The notes beneath the pieces were generated by a model. The model was not told the DNA's origin. It made no database searches and worked only from the letters and a program-made list of their open reading frames with translations. Both the position numbers and the translations under genes were made by a program. DNA of 64,000 nucleotides from Siphonodentalium dalli (lineage: Eukaryota > Mollusca > Scaphopoda > Gadilida > Siphonodentaliidae), in assembly GCA_032622095.1 (NCBI GenBank), contig CP136066.1, forward strand, positions 98,541,319-98,605,318. The letters are read 5' to 3'. Positions 57,301 through 59,562 of the stretch are shown here, piece by piece (within the stretch, counting starts at the first letter, position 1; every line of letters starts with the position of its first letter).

Positions 57301-57742
57301 GTCATACACCACCTGGAAAGACCGTAGATTATTAATTGCTGATTCAAGAAGATCTGAGACTGCAGTTGCTAAGATATCATGAAAAAATGCAAAGCCGAAC
57401 AATCAAGCACTCTGAAGACAGCTGGTTGTCATGGAGACCAGCATTGTACCAACTGGATGCTGTCAAATTCATCTACTTTGTTGCCTGAAATAACAAGGAT
57501 TAGTACCTAATCAATTTATTACTAAACTTGAGCTACCGTGACACCTTAAATTGTCACCAAAAATAACGTATCATCACCTGCTCAACTTTTTGCCAAGGAT
57601 AACCATCTAAACTATGTGGTATCTGTCTGCTTGCAGCTTTGAGGAGCTGGACAATACAGTTTTCATGACAGAATCCTGTGAACAAGCGATGATGAATACT
57701 GATACATGGATAGTAGTGGACGAATATGATTCTAATGGGTGA
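10927..57742 (+). CDS. NINL: ninein / ninein-like centrosomal protein, 17 coding exons, 838 aa
   Basis: Coding join: 10927-11103, 18674-18791, 21468-21616, 22317-22419, 25242-25405, 26786-27072, 27395-27467, 30842-30984, 32252-32392, 41798-41972, 46302-46418, 47736-47828, 50560-50743, 51822-51998, 52360-52511, 54018-54175, 57637-57742. These sum to 2517 nt (839 codons with stop). Every junction is GT-AG and every phase fits. Residues 1-75 and about 200-270 are EF-hand segments; the loop at 247-258 (DADHDGLVSFTE) has all canonical calcium ligands. A Pro-rich linker (about 265-300) and a further degenerate EF-like segment (about 335-385) follow, then charged coiled-coil sequence from about 385 to 820. 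Order and spacing match vertebrate NINL/NIN, which anchor microtubules at centrosomes; the GVGSSG turn is closer to NINL. Invertebrates may have one pre-duplication gene, so NIN is equally possible as a name. Human NINL is about 1380 aa and NIN about 2090 aa, so the C-terminal half is absent here: a short isoform or a truly shorter gene. Confidence 0.88.
11137..11393. mobile_element. TTAA piggyBac-like MITE in intron 1
   Basis: 257 bp between TTAA 11133-11136 and 11394-11397. Two hairpins with the CCCATAGGGAG loop. It begins 33 bases beyond the exon-1 donor. Confidence 0.8.
11669..12120 (+). repeat. dispersed GTCCGTCCG-type repeat with internal duplication
   Basis: Starts GCCCCCGACTTGAAGTCGGC (a short hairpin), then GTCCGTCCG repeats, then two copies of a roughly 175-bp unit (about 11760 and 11930) with GATATTTGGTATGGTGATAG. 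Open frames on both strands are repeat-derived. Confidence 0.7.
12698..13570 (+). mobile_element. nonautonomous Helitron unit 1 (type A)
   Basis: Begins TCTATTATATATTTTG after an A. Ends CGGACGAAGTCGGGTCACC then TTCTAG, followed by T: a 5' TC, 3' CTRR and subterminal hairpin, as in Helitrons. A TG microsatellite follows the 5' end. Type A has GGAATCCAAAACG and GTGGCGTTTCC. Confidence 0.75.
13571..14448 (+). mobile_element. nonautonomous Helitron unit 2 (type B)
   Basis: Joined directly to unit 1 (CTAG|TC). Type B differs by GGACTCGAAAACG, TATTTTAGGGTATTTTCGG and GTGTGGATTCATC. It contains two tandem roughly 108-bp subrepeats with CGAGCACGTGCGAC. Confidence 0.75.
14449..15327 (+). mobile_element. 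nonautonomous Helitron unit 3 (type A)
   Basis: Carries the type-A diagnostic differences and is almost identical to unit 1 apart from the TG tract length. Confidence 0.75.
15328..16207 (+). mobile_element. nonautonomous Helitron unit 4 (type B)
   Basis: Type-B unit ending CTAG at 16204-16207 before TAATATAT. The sequence before unit 1 is ATAATA, so the whole array sits between A and T of one target site. Confidence 0.75.
16350..17095. other. intron 1 sequence without recognised repeats
   Basis: Two modest open frames (16378-16566, 16636-16986) have no recognisable domain and no splice-consistent link to the host gene. Confidence 0.4.
17100..17210. mobile_element. internally deleted TTAA element (AGGTACGCAATCC family)
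   Basis: 111 bp between TTAA 17096-17099 and 17211-17214. It keeps both ends of the 40060-40491 family but has lost the middle. Confidence 0.7.
17611..17672 (+). repeat. fragment of AGGTACTCAATCC family left end
   Basis: Sequence from GATGCACAATCCAATTC through GGTCCCCATATCATCC matches that family's left end; the rest is absent. Confidence 0.5.
17683..17881. mobile_element. Tc1/mariner-like palindromic MITE, copy 3
   Basis: 199-bp foldback, CAGTAACGCCCTAA ends, flanking TA. Confidence 0.8.
18461..18533 (-). repeat. truncated TTAA MITE right end
   Basis: Right half of the CCCTTTCATGAC family, ending at TTAA 18534-18537. Confidence 0.6.
18674..18791 (+). CDS. NINL: ninein-like exon 2 (residues 60-99)
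   Basis: The acceptor attccgcag ends at 18673 and the donor is gtaagt at 18792; the exon is 118 nt and ends in phase 1. VTFVDFKSAF continues EF-hand 2 and matches the family's VxFxxFKxxF block that follows the first EF-hand. The rest is an acidic linker. A TTAA-flanked mobile element begins at 18801, nine bases into the intron. Confidence 0.87.
18801..20216. mobile_element. TTAA-family element abutting exon-2 donor, split by a retroposed insertion
   Basis: Left end GCCTTTCTATACTAAATACT follows TTAA 18797-18800, which overlaps position +6 of the splice donor. The right end AGTATAGAACGGG precedes TCAA (decayed TTAA). The insertion at 19023-20199 splits it. Confidence 0.6.
19023..20199 (+). mobile_element. 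retroposed insertion with 11-bp target duplication, frameshifted ORF1-like remnant
   Basis: ATTTAGTATAG occurs at 19012-19022 and 20200-20210, flanking a GC-richer block unlike its surroundings. The 5' part has tRNA-promoter-like pieces (GGCAGGAGAGTGG and CTTCGATCC). Open frames 19111-19470, 19454-19816 and 19674-19940 lie in three different frames and read as one broken protein: a Lys/Arg-rich KKKGPPKKKTLSRRRRD patch, an acidic Pro-rich middle and a Glu/Lys helix. This resembles ORF1-type proteins of invertebrate non-LTR elements; a processed pseudogene is the alternative. Runs of A and T lie at 20040-20101. Confidence 0.55.
20259..20362 (+). repeat. truncated TTAA MITE left end
   Basis: Starts CTCTTCATGACAGGAGC after TTAA 20255-20258 and breaks off at a TA microsatellite. 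Confidence 0.6.
20371..20433. repeat. TA microsatellite
   Basis: Alternating TA with one ACTAGTA interruption. It is the insertion site of the following Helitron and resumes at 21360. Confidence 0.85.
20434..21359 (-). mobile_element. nonautonomous Helitron in intron 2
   Basis: Reverse-strand copy: the 5' end TCTATTATATATTTTGG maps to 21359 and the 3' hairpin and CTAG end map to 20434. It is flanked by A (20433) and T (21360) within the TA repeat. A CA tract at 21293-21338 corresponds to the TG tract of the tetramer units. Confidence 0.75.
21360..21394. repeat. TA microsatellite, right part
   Basis: Continuation of the tract at 20371 after the Helitron. Confidence 0.85.
21468..21616 (+). 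CDS. NINL: ninein-like exon 3 (Ser/Glu-rich linker)
   Basis: The acceptor ttttaattttag ends at 21467 and the donor gttagt starts at 21617. The first two bases complete the phase-1 codon of exon 2; the end phase is 0. The sequence is a low-complexity Ser/Thr/Asp/Glu linker with a basic KRRM patch. It is recognised by frame continuity rather than by strong similarity. Confidence 0.75.
21700..22266. mobile_element. TTAA piggyBac-like MITE in intron 3, 567 bp
   Basis: TTAA at 21696-21699 and 22267-22270. Two perfect hairpins (CGACCATAGGTCG-type loop, near 21750-21812 and 22145-22219) are separated by a T-rich spacer made of decayed TTTTTCTTACATTCTTTA repeats. Confidence 0.82.
22317..22419 (+). 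CDS. NINL: ninein-like exon 4 (acidic linker)
   Basis: The acceptor tccgtattttcag ends at 22316 and the donor gtgagc starts at 22420. The exon is 103 nt, phase 0 to phase 1. It encodes a Ser/Asp/Glu-rich linker that starts DSSDCSDNKF. Support comes from the good splice signals and unbroken frame. Confidence 0.73.
22458..23032. repeat. tandem duplication unit 1, 575 bp
   Basis: Intron sequence plus mariner-like MITE copy 4 (22818-23029). It matches unit 2 at a fixed 575-bp offset. Confidence 0.85.
22818..23029. mobile_element. Tc1/mariner-like palindromic MITE, copy 4
   Basis: Left terminus decayed (ATAATGCCC). Right terminus intact with TA. Confidence 0.78.
23033..23608. repeat. tandem duplication unit 2, about 575 bp
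   Basis: Second copy, ending with mariner-like MITE copy 5. Reverse-strand open frames in both units encode matching peptides only because the DNA is duplicated. Confidence 0.85.
23395..23608. mobile_element. Tc1/mariner-like palindromic MITE, copy 5
   Basis: CAGTAATGCCCTAA ends with flanking TA. Confidence 0.8.
23742..24063. repeat. degenerate two-copy direct repeat, about 165 bp
   Basis: Both halves contain CATGGC(C/T)GCCAG and CCATCTTGGATTTTACT, then a CAAACTTCATA motif and GATGGGAGCCAT. Confidence 0.7.
24175..24566. mobile_element. TTAA piggyBac-like MITE (CCCTTTACCCAAC family), 392 bp
   Basis: TTAA at 24171-24174 and 24567-24570. Two 67-bp hairpins (24202-24268 and about 24350-24417) are reverse complements of each other. 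A near-identical 392-bp copy in opposite orientation is at 48513-48904. Confidence 0.87.
24571..24824. mobile_element. TTAA piggyBac-like MITE adjoining the previous one
   Basis: CCCTTTCATGACTGGAGC starts at the shared TTAA (24567-24570). The right TTAA has decayed to GTGA. Confidence 0.72.
24875..25213. mobile_element. TTAA foldback element (AGATGG termini) next to exon 5
   Basis: TTAA at 24871-24874 and 25214-25217. The arms carry TTATATAGTTTCC and complement. Its right end lies 28 bases upstream of exon 5. Partial relatives lie at 45348 and 53420. Confidence 0.75.
25242..25405 (+). CDS. NINL: ninein-like exon 5 (third EF-hand segment)
   Basis: The acceptor taatttttcag ends at 25241 and the donor gtagca starts at 25406; phase 1 to 0. 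It encodes residues 183-237. IWKSVGVGSSGFINMQDL is an EF-hand without acidic ligands at loop positions 1, 3 and 5, and closely resembles the equivalent NINL block. It pairs with the canonical EF-hand of exon 6. Confidence 0.88.
25406..26210. other. intron 5 left part, no recognised repeat
   Basis: AT-rich; contains two copies of GGGAGGTAACTCTAT near 25570 and 25610, a short motif of unknown meaning. Confidence 0.4.
26211..26402. mobile_element. Tc1/mariner-like palindromic MITE, copy 6
   Basis: 192 bp, flanking TA. Same length as copy 1. Confidence 0.8.
26609..26735. repeat. short inverted repeat in intron 5
   Basis: GATGCATCTCTGGGTGTATAG near 26609 faces its near-complement TATATGCCCAGAGATGCAT near 26715. 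The right arm ends about 50 bases before exon 6. Confidence 0.6.
26786..27072 (+). CDS. NINL: ninein-like exon 6 (canonical EF-hand, Pro-rich linker)
   Basis: The acceptor aaatcttacag ends at 26785 and the donor gtgagt starts at 27073; 287 nt, phase 0 to 2. Residues 247-258 form a textbook calcium-binding loop with D, D, D, G and E at positions 1, 3, 5, 6 and 12. A Pro/Thr/Ser-rich stretch follows, then a segment around a DDW motif. Confidence 0.9.
27395..27467 (+). CDS. NINL: ninein-like exon 7
   Basis: The acceptor attattgcag ends at 27394 and the donor gtaagt starts at 27468; 73 nt, phase 2 to 0. It encodes an ETWNISNGGDILQ block that matches the W-x-x-x-x-I-x-N-x-x-E-I-L pattern conserved in NIN and NINL, the start of a degenerate EF-hand. 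Confidence 0.86.
27489..27722. mobile_element. TTAA-type 'AGATAATAAGTT' family element
   Basis: Left CCCTTTATATAAAAAATGG after TTCA; right end before TTAA 27723-27726. Internal facing motifs AGATAATAAGTTCAA and TTGAACTTAATACCT. It starts 21 bases after the exon-7 donor. Confidence 0.6.
28190..28955. repeat. cluster of hAT-like foldback repeat pieces
   Basis: Several partial copies of the GAATGAGGTCCCCAGAGGG hairpin module interleaved with GGGAACTTAAATCTG-type inner sequence. No clean ends found. Confidence 0.6.
28956..29742 (+). repeat. dispersed GTCCGTCCG-type repeat
   Basis: Starts near GGGGGACTTTTGTAATCAG, then GTCCGTCCGTGCGTCCGG and internal repeats of GATGATA(A/T)CTCAAGTTTGG. Ends near GGTCGGCCGACCTTTTA. 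Related copies are at 34238, 40570, 48250 and 50170. Confidence 0.65.
29743..30413. other. intron 7, no recognised feature
   Basis: AT-rich unique-looking sequence; a short reverse open frame at 30104-30295 has no recognisable similarity. Confidence 0.4.
30414..30820. mobile_element. hAT-like foldback MITE (CAAGCC family), copy 3
   Basis: 407 bp with CAAGCCTGGATATAGAG end. Target duplication AGCCTTAA / AGCCATAA (7 of 8). Its right edge is about 20 bases before exon 8. Confidence 0.75.
30842..30984 (+). CDS. NINL: ninein-like exon 8
   Basis: The acceptor aactctttcag ends at 30841. The donor AG|gtcggt is weak, but the frame hits TAG shortly after it, so splicing here is needed. Phase 0 to 2. 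It encodes ALGFELTRKISLSELSNL and the LLEQELM helix, the family's motif in which the EF-like region passes into coiled coil. Confidence 0.87.
31236..31679. mobile_element. Tc1/mariner-like palindromic MITE, copy 7, with nested TTAA element
   Basis: The foldback arm is broken at GGTTAA by the 227-bp insertion at 31423-31649. Outer termini CAGTAATGCCC and GGTATTACTG. Confidence 0.82.
31423..31649. mobile_element. TTAA piggyBac-like MITE (CCCTTTGAGTGCCAGG), nested
   Basis: CCCTTTGAGTGCCAGG ends in perfect inverted repeat, with TTAA 31419-31422 and 31650-31653. Inserted into the TTAA of the surrounding MITE. It contains one copy of the shared hairpin module. Confidence 0.87.
31963..32133. repeat. 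TTAA MITE interior fragment
   Basis: Hairpin module and GCACCAGTGCAGC from the CCCTTTCATGAC family without termini. Confidence 0.6.
32252..32392 (+). CDS. NINL: ninein-like exon 9 (coiled coil)
   Basis: The acceptor ttatttttacag ends at 32251 and the donor gtgagt starts at 32393; 141 nt, phase 2 to 2. EQLSAERNKLQTDLQLSN aligns by pattern with the family's RERDKxRxDLxxAE coiled coil. The following intron is the longest in the gene (9.4 kb). Confidence 0.87.
32518..32780 (+). repeat. dispersed repeat with GTCTGTCTGTCCG
   Basis: Follows CCCATACCATAGTATGGTA, then the GGAACCAAATTTGGTATGTG motif typical of this superfamily of repeats. Confidence 0.55.
32934..34130. other. intron 9 left part, mostly unrecognised
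   Basis: AAAATTAACCCACCCATTTC at about 32934 recurs at 38310. CAATTTAATGACTTGGTTTAC near 33676 faces its near-complement near 38210; a related terminus is near 32200. No open frame of interest. Confidence 0.4.
34238..35003 (+). repeat. dispersed GTCCGTGCG-type repeat
   Basis: A GTCCGTGCGTGC tandem tract (34295-34350), then about three diverged copies of a roughly 190-bp unit with GATAACTCCAGTTTGGATTA. Ends GAGGTCTACCGACCTTTTA. Confidence 0.7.
35056..35515 (+). mobile_element. tRNA-derived SINE
   Basis: The head has box A TAGCCGAGAGG (35066-35076) and box B AGTTCGCAACC (35117-35127), spaced as in a tRNA with a long variable arm (Leu/Ser type). A central region with GCCTCGGTGTGTGCACG and a tail of ATCTACAGATACAG repeats follow. 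Confidence 0.65.
35820..36285 (+). repeat. tandem triplicate of about 155 bp
   Basis: Three copies of a unit with GCGATTATGAC, GGTGGAGTTATCCCCC and TTTTATTCCTACATTTTTCGG. Confidence 0.7.
36294..37520. repeat. 1.2-kb foldback with short-repeat arms
   Basis: The left arm (36294-36565) is tandem AACTCCGAAGACC/GATTCTCCGA units and the right arm (37275-37520) is their complement. The inner arms TAAATAGTGTACAGTCCAGTGG (near 36595) and complement (37240) also match. The centre carries CAGTGGCG(A/G)AGCC pieces in both orientations, a terminus seen in many DNA transposons. Confidence 0.75.
37521..38546. other. intron 9, mostly unrecognised
   Basis: AT-rich. GGTTCGTAAACCAAGCAATT at 38213 is one of three copies of a terminal-like motif. 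Confidence 0.4.
38547..39952. mobile_element. 1.4-kb hAT-like element
   Basis: CAGGGTTTCCGCCA and complement TGGCGGAAATCCTG termini; CTATAAG immediately outside both ends (38540-38546, 39953-39959). It is 7 rather than 8 bp. No transposase; interior open frames are short. Confidence 0.7.
40060..40491. mobile_element. TTAA element (AGGTACTCAATCCGATT), complete copy
   Basis: 432 bp with 17-bp inverted ends and TTAA at 40056-40059 and 40492-40495. It is the intact reference for the copies at 8996 and 17100. AGG ends suggest a Kolobok-like origin. Confidence 0.82.
40570..40935 (+). repeat. dispersed GTCCGTCGTCC-type repeat
   Basis: Two diverged units with GATGATAACTTTAGATTGA and AACCAAACTTGGTAT. 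Confidence 0.6.
41208..41445 (+). repeat. dispersed repeat, inverted partner at 56185
   Basis: CACAAATTGTTGACCTAAT and AAAGTTCAGCTGAAT here occur in complement at 56185-56432 in the same order. Confidence 0.65.
41798..41972 (+). CDS. NINL: ninein-like exon 10 (coiled coil)
   Basis: The acceptor tttttattag ends at 41797 and the donor gtattt starts at 41973; 175 nt, phase 2 to 0. Charged heptads KLEKSFREKIKGLTQELE correspond to the family's LxxxYxERLxxLxxE segment. No exon seems to be missing across the long intron 9, because the coiled coil reads on in register. Confidence 0.87.
41973..42897. other. intron 10 left part, no clear feature
   Basis: A tRNA box-A-like TAGCTCAGTGG lies at 42717 but no box B follows. 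Confidence 0.4.
42902..43420. mobile_element. TTAA foldback element (AGGCCCACTTAATTTTCG)
   Basis: 519 bp with 18-bp inverted ends; TTAA at 42898-42901 and 43421-43424. The interior carries another foldback around GGGGAATAACT. Confidence 0.8.
43425..43737. mobile_element. TTAA foldback element (AGGCATGG) adjoining the previous one
   Basis: 313-bp inverted repeat between the shared TTAA 43421-43424 and TTAA 43738-43741. Arms of about 125 bp, about 80% complementary by eye. Confidence 0.75.
43886..44692 (+). mobile_element. nonautonomous Helitron in intron 10
   Basis: Starts TCTAATATATATTTTGGGAC after A (43885). Ends with CGGACGAAGTCGGGTCACG then TACTGCTAG before T (44693). Internal two-copy repeat with TGACCTTGACCTTCAAAATG. 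Confidence 0.72.
44716..44936. repeat. 'AGATAATAAGTT' family copy, partial
   Basis: Facing motifs GTTCAGATAATAAGG and CTTATTATCTGAACAT, and the terminus TTTAGTATTGAAAGGG before ATAA. Confidence 0.6.
45081..45287. mobile_element. TTAA piggyBac-like MITE in intron 10
   Basis: CCCTTTCATGACGAGAGC after TTAA 45077-45080; right TTAA decayed to GTAA. Confidence 0.7.
45348..45480 (+). repeat. left part of AGATGG-terminus foldback family
   Basis: Matches the left arm of 24875-25213; the right arm is replaced by hAT-like repeat sequence. Confidence 0.6.
45542..45778. repeat. hAT-like foldback repeat piece
   Basis: CACCATCTGGGAACTTAAAT and GTGTCACTAAATTCACCCTC modules without clear ends. Confidence 0.55.
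45871..46257. mobile_element. hAT-like foldback MITE (CAAGGC/CGAGCC ends), copy 4
   Basis: 387 bp. Duplication TTTATTAG / TTTATTAC (7 of 8). It ends 44 bases before exon 11. Confidence 0.72.
46302..46418 (+). CDS. NINL: ninein-like exon 11 (coiled coil)
   Basis: The acceptor acttatttcag ends at 46301 and the donor gtgaga starts at 46419; 117 nt, phase 0 to 0, so it could be skipped without a frame change. Leucine/isoleucine heptads with Lys and Glu indicate coiled coil. Confidence 0.83.
46419..47735. other. intron 11, free of recognised mobile elements
   Basis: 1.3 kb without foldbacks or family repeats, unusual for this gene. Nothing else identified. Confidence 0.4.
47736..47828 (+). CDS. 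NINL: ninein-like exon 12 (coiled coil)
   Basis: The acceptor atgtgacacag ends at 47735 and the donor gtactg starts at 47829; 93 nt, phase 0 to 0 and therefore skippable. It encodes IDDLESRDGLLTDEDK followed by a Glu-rich helix. A 43-bp tandem repeat begins about 20 bases beyond the donor. Confidence 0.8.
47846..48140. repeat. 43-bp minisatellite just after exon 12
   Basis: About seven units with CCCATCCCTGAGGATAAGCC and CAGTCTATGTATCCGTTAGT. The first copy begins within 20 bases of the donor. Confidence 0.9.
48250..48465 (+). repeat. dispersed repeat with CCGTCCCTCCATCCG
   Basis: Starts GTCCCTCGACATTCGGCGGA; related to the GTCCGTCCG group. Confidence 0.5.
48513..48904. mobile_element. TTAA piggyBac-like MITE (CCCTTTACCCAAC family), 392 bp, inverted copy
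   Basis: TTAA at 48509-48512 and 48905-48908. Same length as, and nearly identical to, the reverse complement of 24175-24566. Confidence 0.87.
49200..49369 (+). repeat. GAT/ATG trinucleotide-rich tract
   Basis: Degenerate GAT, GAC and AAT triplets that make a chance acidic open frame. Confidence 0.75.
49663..49843. mobile_element. Tc1/mariner-like palindromic MITE, copy 8
   Basis: 181 bp, flanking TA; the centre is shortened relative to other copies. Confidence 0.8.
50170..50400 (+). repeat. dispersed repeat fragment
   Basis: CCAGATGATAACTTTGGTAAG and AAATACAAGTTCGAATTTGG are shared with the GTCCGTCCG group. Confidence 0.5.
50560..50743 (+). CDS. NINL: ninein-like exon 13
   Basis: The acceptor tgccacttaag ends at 50559 and the donor gtgagt starts at 50744; 184 nt, phase 0 to 1. 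VLRDRNDMLEEELESLK matches the family's LQDRNDELQAELE coiled-coil block closely. A less charged, probably unstructured segment follows. Confidence 0.88.
50806..51175. mobile_element. hAT-like foldback MITE (CAAGCCTGG family), copy 5
   Basis: 370 bp. Duplication TCACCAGC / TCACAAGC (7 of 8). Starts 62 bases after the exon-13 donor. Confidence 0.75.
51260..51502. mobile_element. TTAA piggyBac-like MITE in intron 13
   Basis: CCCTTTCATGATGGGAGC after TTAA 51256-51259; right flank CTAA. Two hairpins with CCCATAGGGAG-type loops. Confidence 0.75.
51524..51670. repeat. 'AGATAATAAGTT' family copy, partial
   Basis: Starts CCCTTTCTATACAAATTGG after TTAA. It has only the right-hand inner motif. Confidence 0.6.
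51822..51998 (+). CDS. NINL: ninein-like exon 14 (Ser/Pro-rich linker)
   Basis: The acceptor ttgattttcag ends at 51821 and the donor gtaagt starts at 51999; 177 nt, phase 1 to 1 and therefore skippable. It encodes an acidic start, an Arg cluster, and Pro/Ser-rich sequence with PTPP and TPPPP. It is a likely flexible or regulatory linker between coiled-coil blocks. Confidence 0.8.
52360..52511 (+). CDS. NINL: ninein-like exon 15 (coiled coil)
   Basis: The acceptor tttctccag ends at 52359 and the donor gtaggt starts at 52512; 152 nt, phase 1 to 0. Lys/Asp-rich start with a CYDC pair, then heptads (REIQQLNDKYEGII). A TTAA-family element starts 12 bases beyond the donor. Confidence 0.83.
52524..52789. 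mobile_element. TTAA-family MITE 12 bases after exon-15 donor
   Basis: CCCTTCCATGACTGGAGC start, ATGAAAGGG end; flanks ATAA and ATAT, so the TTAA has decayed. Confidence 0.72.
52874..53334. mobile_element. hAT-like foldback element, GCCTCAAAATATGG ends
   Basis: Terminal GCCTCAAAATATGGTGCTGG and complement; the inner GAATGAGGTCCC modules are shared with the CAAGCC family. Target duplication not resolved. Confidence 0.65.
53420..53817. mobile_element. AGATGG-terminus TTAA foldback, decayed right end
   Basis: Follows TTAA 53416-53419. The arms match those of 24875-25213 but a roughly 200-bp different centre is present. Confidence 0.6.
54018..54175 (+). CDS. NINL: ninein-like exon 16 (coiled coil)
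   Basis: The acceptor tatttttgtag ends at 54017 and the donor gtaaat starts at 54176; 158 nt, phase 0 to 2. The Glu/His/Lys-rich helix continues the coiled coil. In vertebrate relatives the coiled coil continues for hundreds of residues beyond this point. Confidence 0.83.
54206..54372. repeat. foldback repeat after exon 16
   Basis: GTCTATGAGCCTATAG and complement flank a short loop. It begins 31 bases beyond the donor. Confidence 0.65.
54884..55146. mobile_element. TTAA element of the 'AGATAATAAGTT' family, complete
   Basis: TTAA at 54880-54883 and 55147-55150. Facing AGATAATAAGTTCAAC and GTTGAACTTATTATCT motifs near the middle. Confidence 0.72.
55921..56046. repeat. 126-bp inverted repeat with GT-rich arms
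   Basis: ATGAATGTAGTGGGTGTGTG at one end and its exact complement at the other; arms about 30 bp. Confidence 0.75.
56185..56432 (-). repeat. inverted partner of the 41208 repeat
   Basis: Complementary in order to 41208-41445, including AACAATTTGTGATGTCATGT. Confidence 0.65.
56517..57131. repeat. two recombined TTAA MITE copies
   Basis: 56517-56705 is the left part of the CCCTTCCATGAC family after TTAA 56513-56516. It switches at 56706 to the right half of the 'AGATAATAAGTT' family. A second MITE copy runs from about 56878 to TTAA 57132-57135. Confidence 0.6.
57637..57742 (+). CDS. NINL: ninein-like exon 17, candidate terminal exon with stop
   Basis: The acceptor ctgcttgcag ends at 57636. 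The first C completes the phase-2 codon of exon 16, giving Ser-Phe-Glu-Glu-Leu-Asp and a TGA at 57740-57742 after 35 residues. The last 15 or so codons are the first unit of a minisatellite that continues downstream. It may be an alternative last exon of a longer gene, since the usual NIN/NINL C-terminal half is not in the following 6 kb. Confidence 0.68.
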
Positions 57743-58330
57743 AGATGTGTGATGATAATAATACTACTACTGATGCATGGATTGTGGTGAATGAATTATG
57801 GTTCTGCCCGTGATGTGTCATGATAATAATACTACTGATGCATGGGGATGGATTGTTTTTAATGAATATGGTTATGCCGGTGATGTGTGATGATAACAAT
57901 ACTACTGATGCACAGAGATGGATTGTGGTGAATGAATTATGGTTCTGCCGGTGATGTGTGACGATAATACTACTGATGCATGGAGATGGATTGTGGTGAA
58001 TGAATTATGGTTCTGCCGGTGATGTGTGACGATAATACTACTGATGCATGGAGATGGATTGTTTTGAATGAATATGGTTCTACCGGTGATGTGTGACAAT
58101 TATAATACTACAGATACATGGATTGTAGTGAATATTAATGAATAAGTTTCTACCAGTGATGTGTGACAATAATAATACTACAGATAGATGGATCGATGTC
58201 AATGAATATTGTTCTACCGGTGACGTGTTATGATAATAATAATACTGATACATGGATAGTATTTAATAAATATGGTTCTACCGGTGATGTGTTATGATAA
58301 TAATACTACAGATACATGGATTGTAGTGGA
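57690..58330 (+). repeat. minisatellite, about 60-68 bp units, starting in exon 17
   Basis: Units contain GATACATGGATTGTAGTG, GAATATGGTTCTACCGGTG and GATGTGTGATGATAATAAT. About nine copies; the first overlaps the last codons and stop of exon 17. Confidence 0.9.
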
Positions 58331-58490
58331 TGAATACATGAAGTTGTATGGACTTTTGAGACAAAATTGAATTCATTAGGTACAATATTTGACCATATAT
58401 GTTACAGTTATGTATTATATGTCAATGAAAATAGTTCTATTTATTTTTCATAATATATGATTTAAAAATAAATATTTTTTATATGATTCA
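57743..58490 (+). other. probable 3' untranslated region with poly(A) signals
   Basis: It follows the exon-17 stop. AATAAA hexamers lie at 58265-58270 and 58467-58472; the second is in a strongly AT-rich stretch and is the better candidate. The first 590 bases are minisatellite. Confidence 0.45.
58467..58472 (+). promoter_or_regulatory. candidate polyadenylation signal AATAAA
   Basis: Canonical hexamer 725 bases after the stop, followed by T-rich sequence. Inferred by position only. Confidence 0.4.
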
Positions 58491-59540
58491 TAAAATGGCT
58501 GACATAAATCTATCCCAAAGGGTTTCTTTTGTCTCAAAGACTACTTAACTCTTTCGCCACCAAATTTACGGAGGTCAATTTGTCAGGACTCTGGGTTTAC
58601 AGCAGTATACATGTATATATCAAAATTATGTGTCTCAGATGAATGGCATTCATACTAGTATTTATAGATTTGGTAGGTATGGACACCCATATATTGTCAT
58701 GACCCGTGATGACTACCCATCAATTTGCCCACTGTGTAGGAACTGTTACATCGGAAATCGTTCTATCGCTGGTAGTGTGATGGTTCTTGCCTGATTTGTT
58801 ACGGTTCCTGATGATTGAAAATAATCATTTTTGTGACAAAATCACGCATAATTATAGATATCTTGAATATATTAAACTTTCCTGAATGAAAAGAGGCTGC
58901 AGAAGTGCCGTGTTATCGAAACCTGAACTCTAGACCACAATTAACTCGGTATTAGCGAGTTAACGCGTAAATATCAACATGTTACCACTGAATATAAAGC
59001 CACATGGACGCAATTTCTTTGTTTTTCGTGGCGTATAAAATATGAAACGCCTTCTGAAGACAAACACTGACTATAAAGTGTACCCGTGTTATTCTTTTGT
59101 AAAATAGCTGAGAAAGTATCCCGATAGGGGTTGATAATTGGGAGCTGTGACCTCGTAATCAACACGGGTGCGTGTTACGGTTCTATTTCAAACCGATCAT
59201 GGCTGTGACGGGGTTGCTTAATTGGTGTCTATCCCCAACTTTGGTCAAAATGTTCAACAGTTACAAATTTCTTATCTTACAATAGATTGGTTTGAAATTT
59301 AACACCAACAATATGTTGAAATTGTTCTCTTAATTTGATTTGACAACAATTTAATAGTGGGGATTTTGTTGTTTTTAGACTAACATTTGCATACTTTCCT
59401 ATACTTTAAACATGTAATCAACCATATTTGACATATACAAATGGACACCTCTTCTTTAGAGTTGATCCAAAACTCATGATGGGTGGACATGAAGTACTAG
59501 TAGGGAGCAGGTGTGATCTAGTTTCTATATCACATTTACC

Positions 59541-59562
59541 CCCCCTCCCCCCCCCCCCCCAC
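59541..59562. repeat. C-rich homopolymer tract
   Basis: Runs of C with single T interruptions. Confidence 0.9.
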
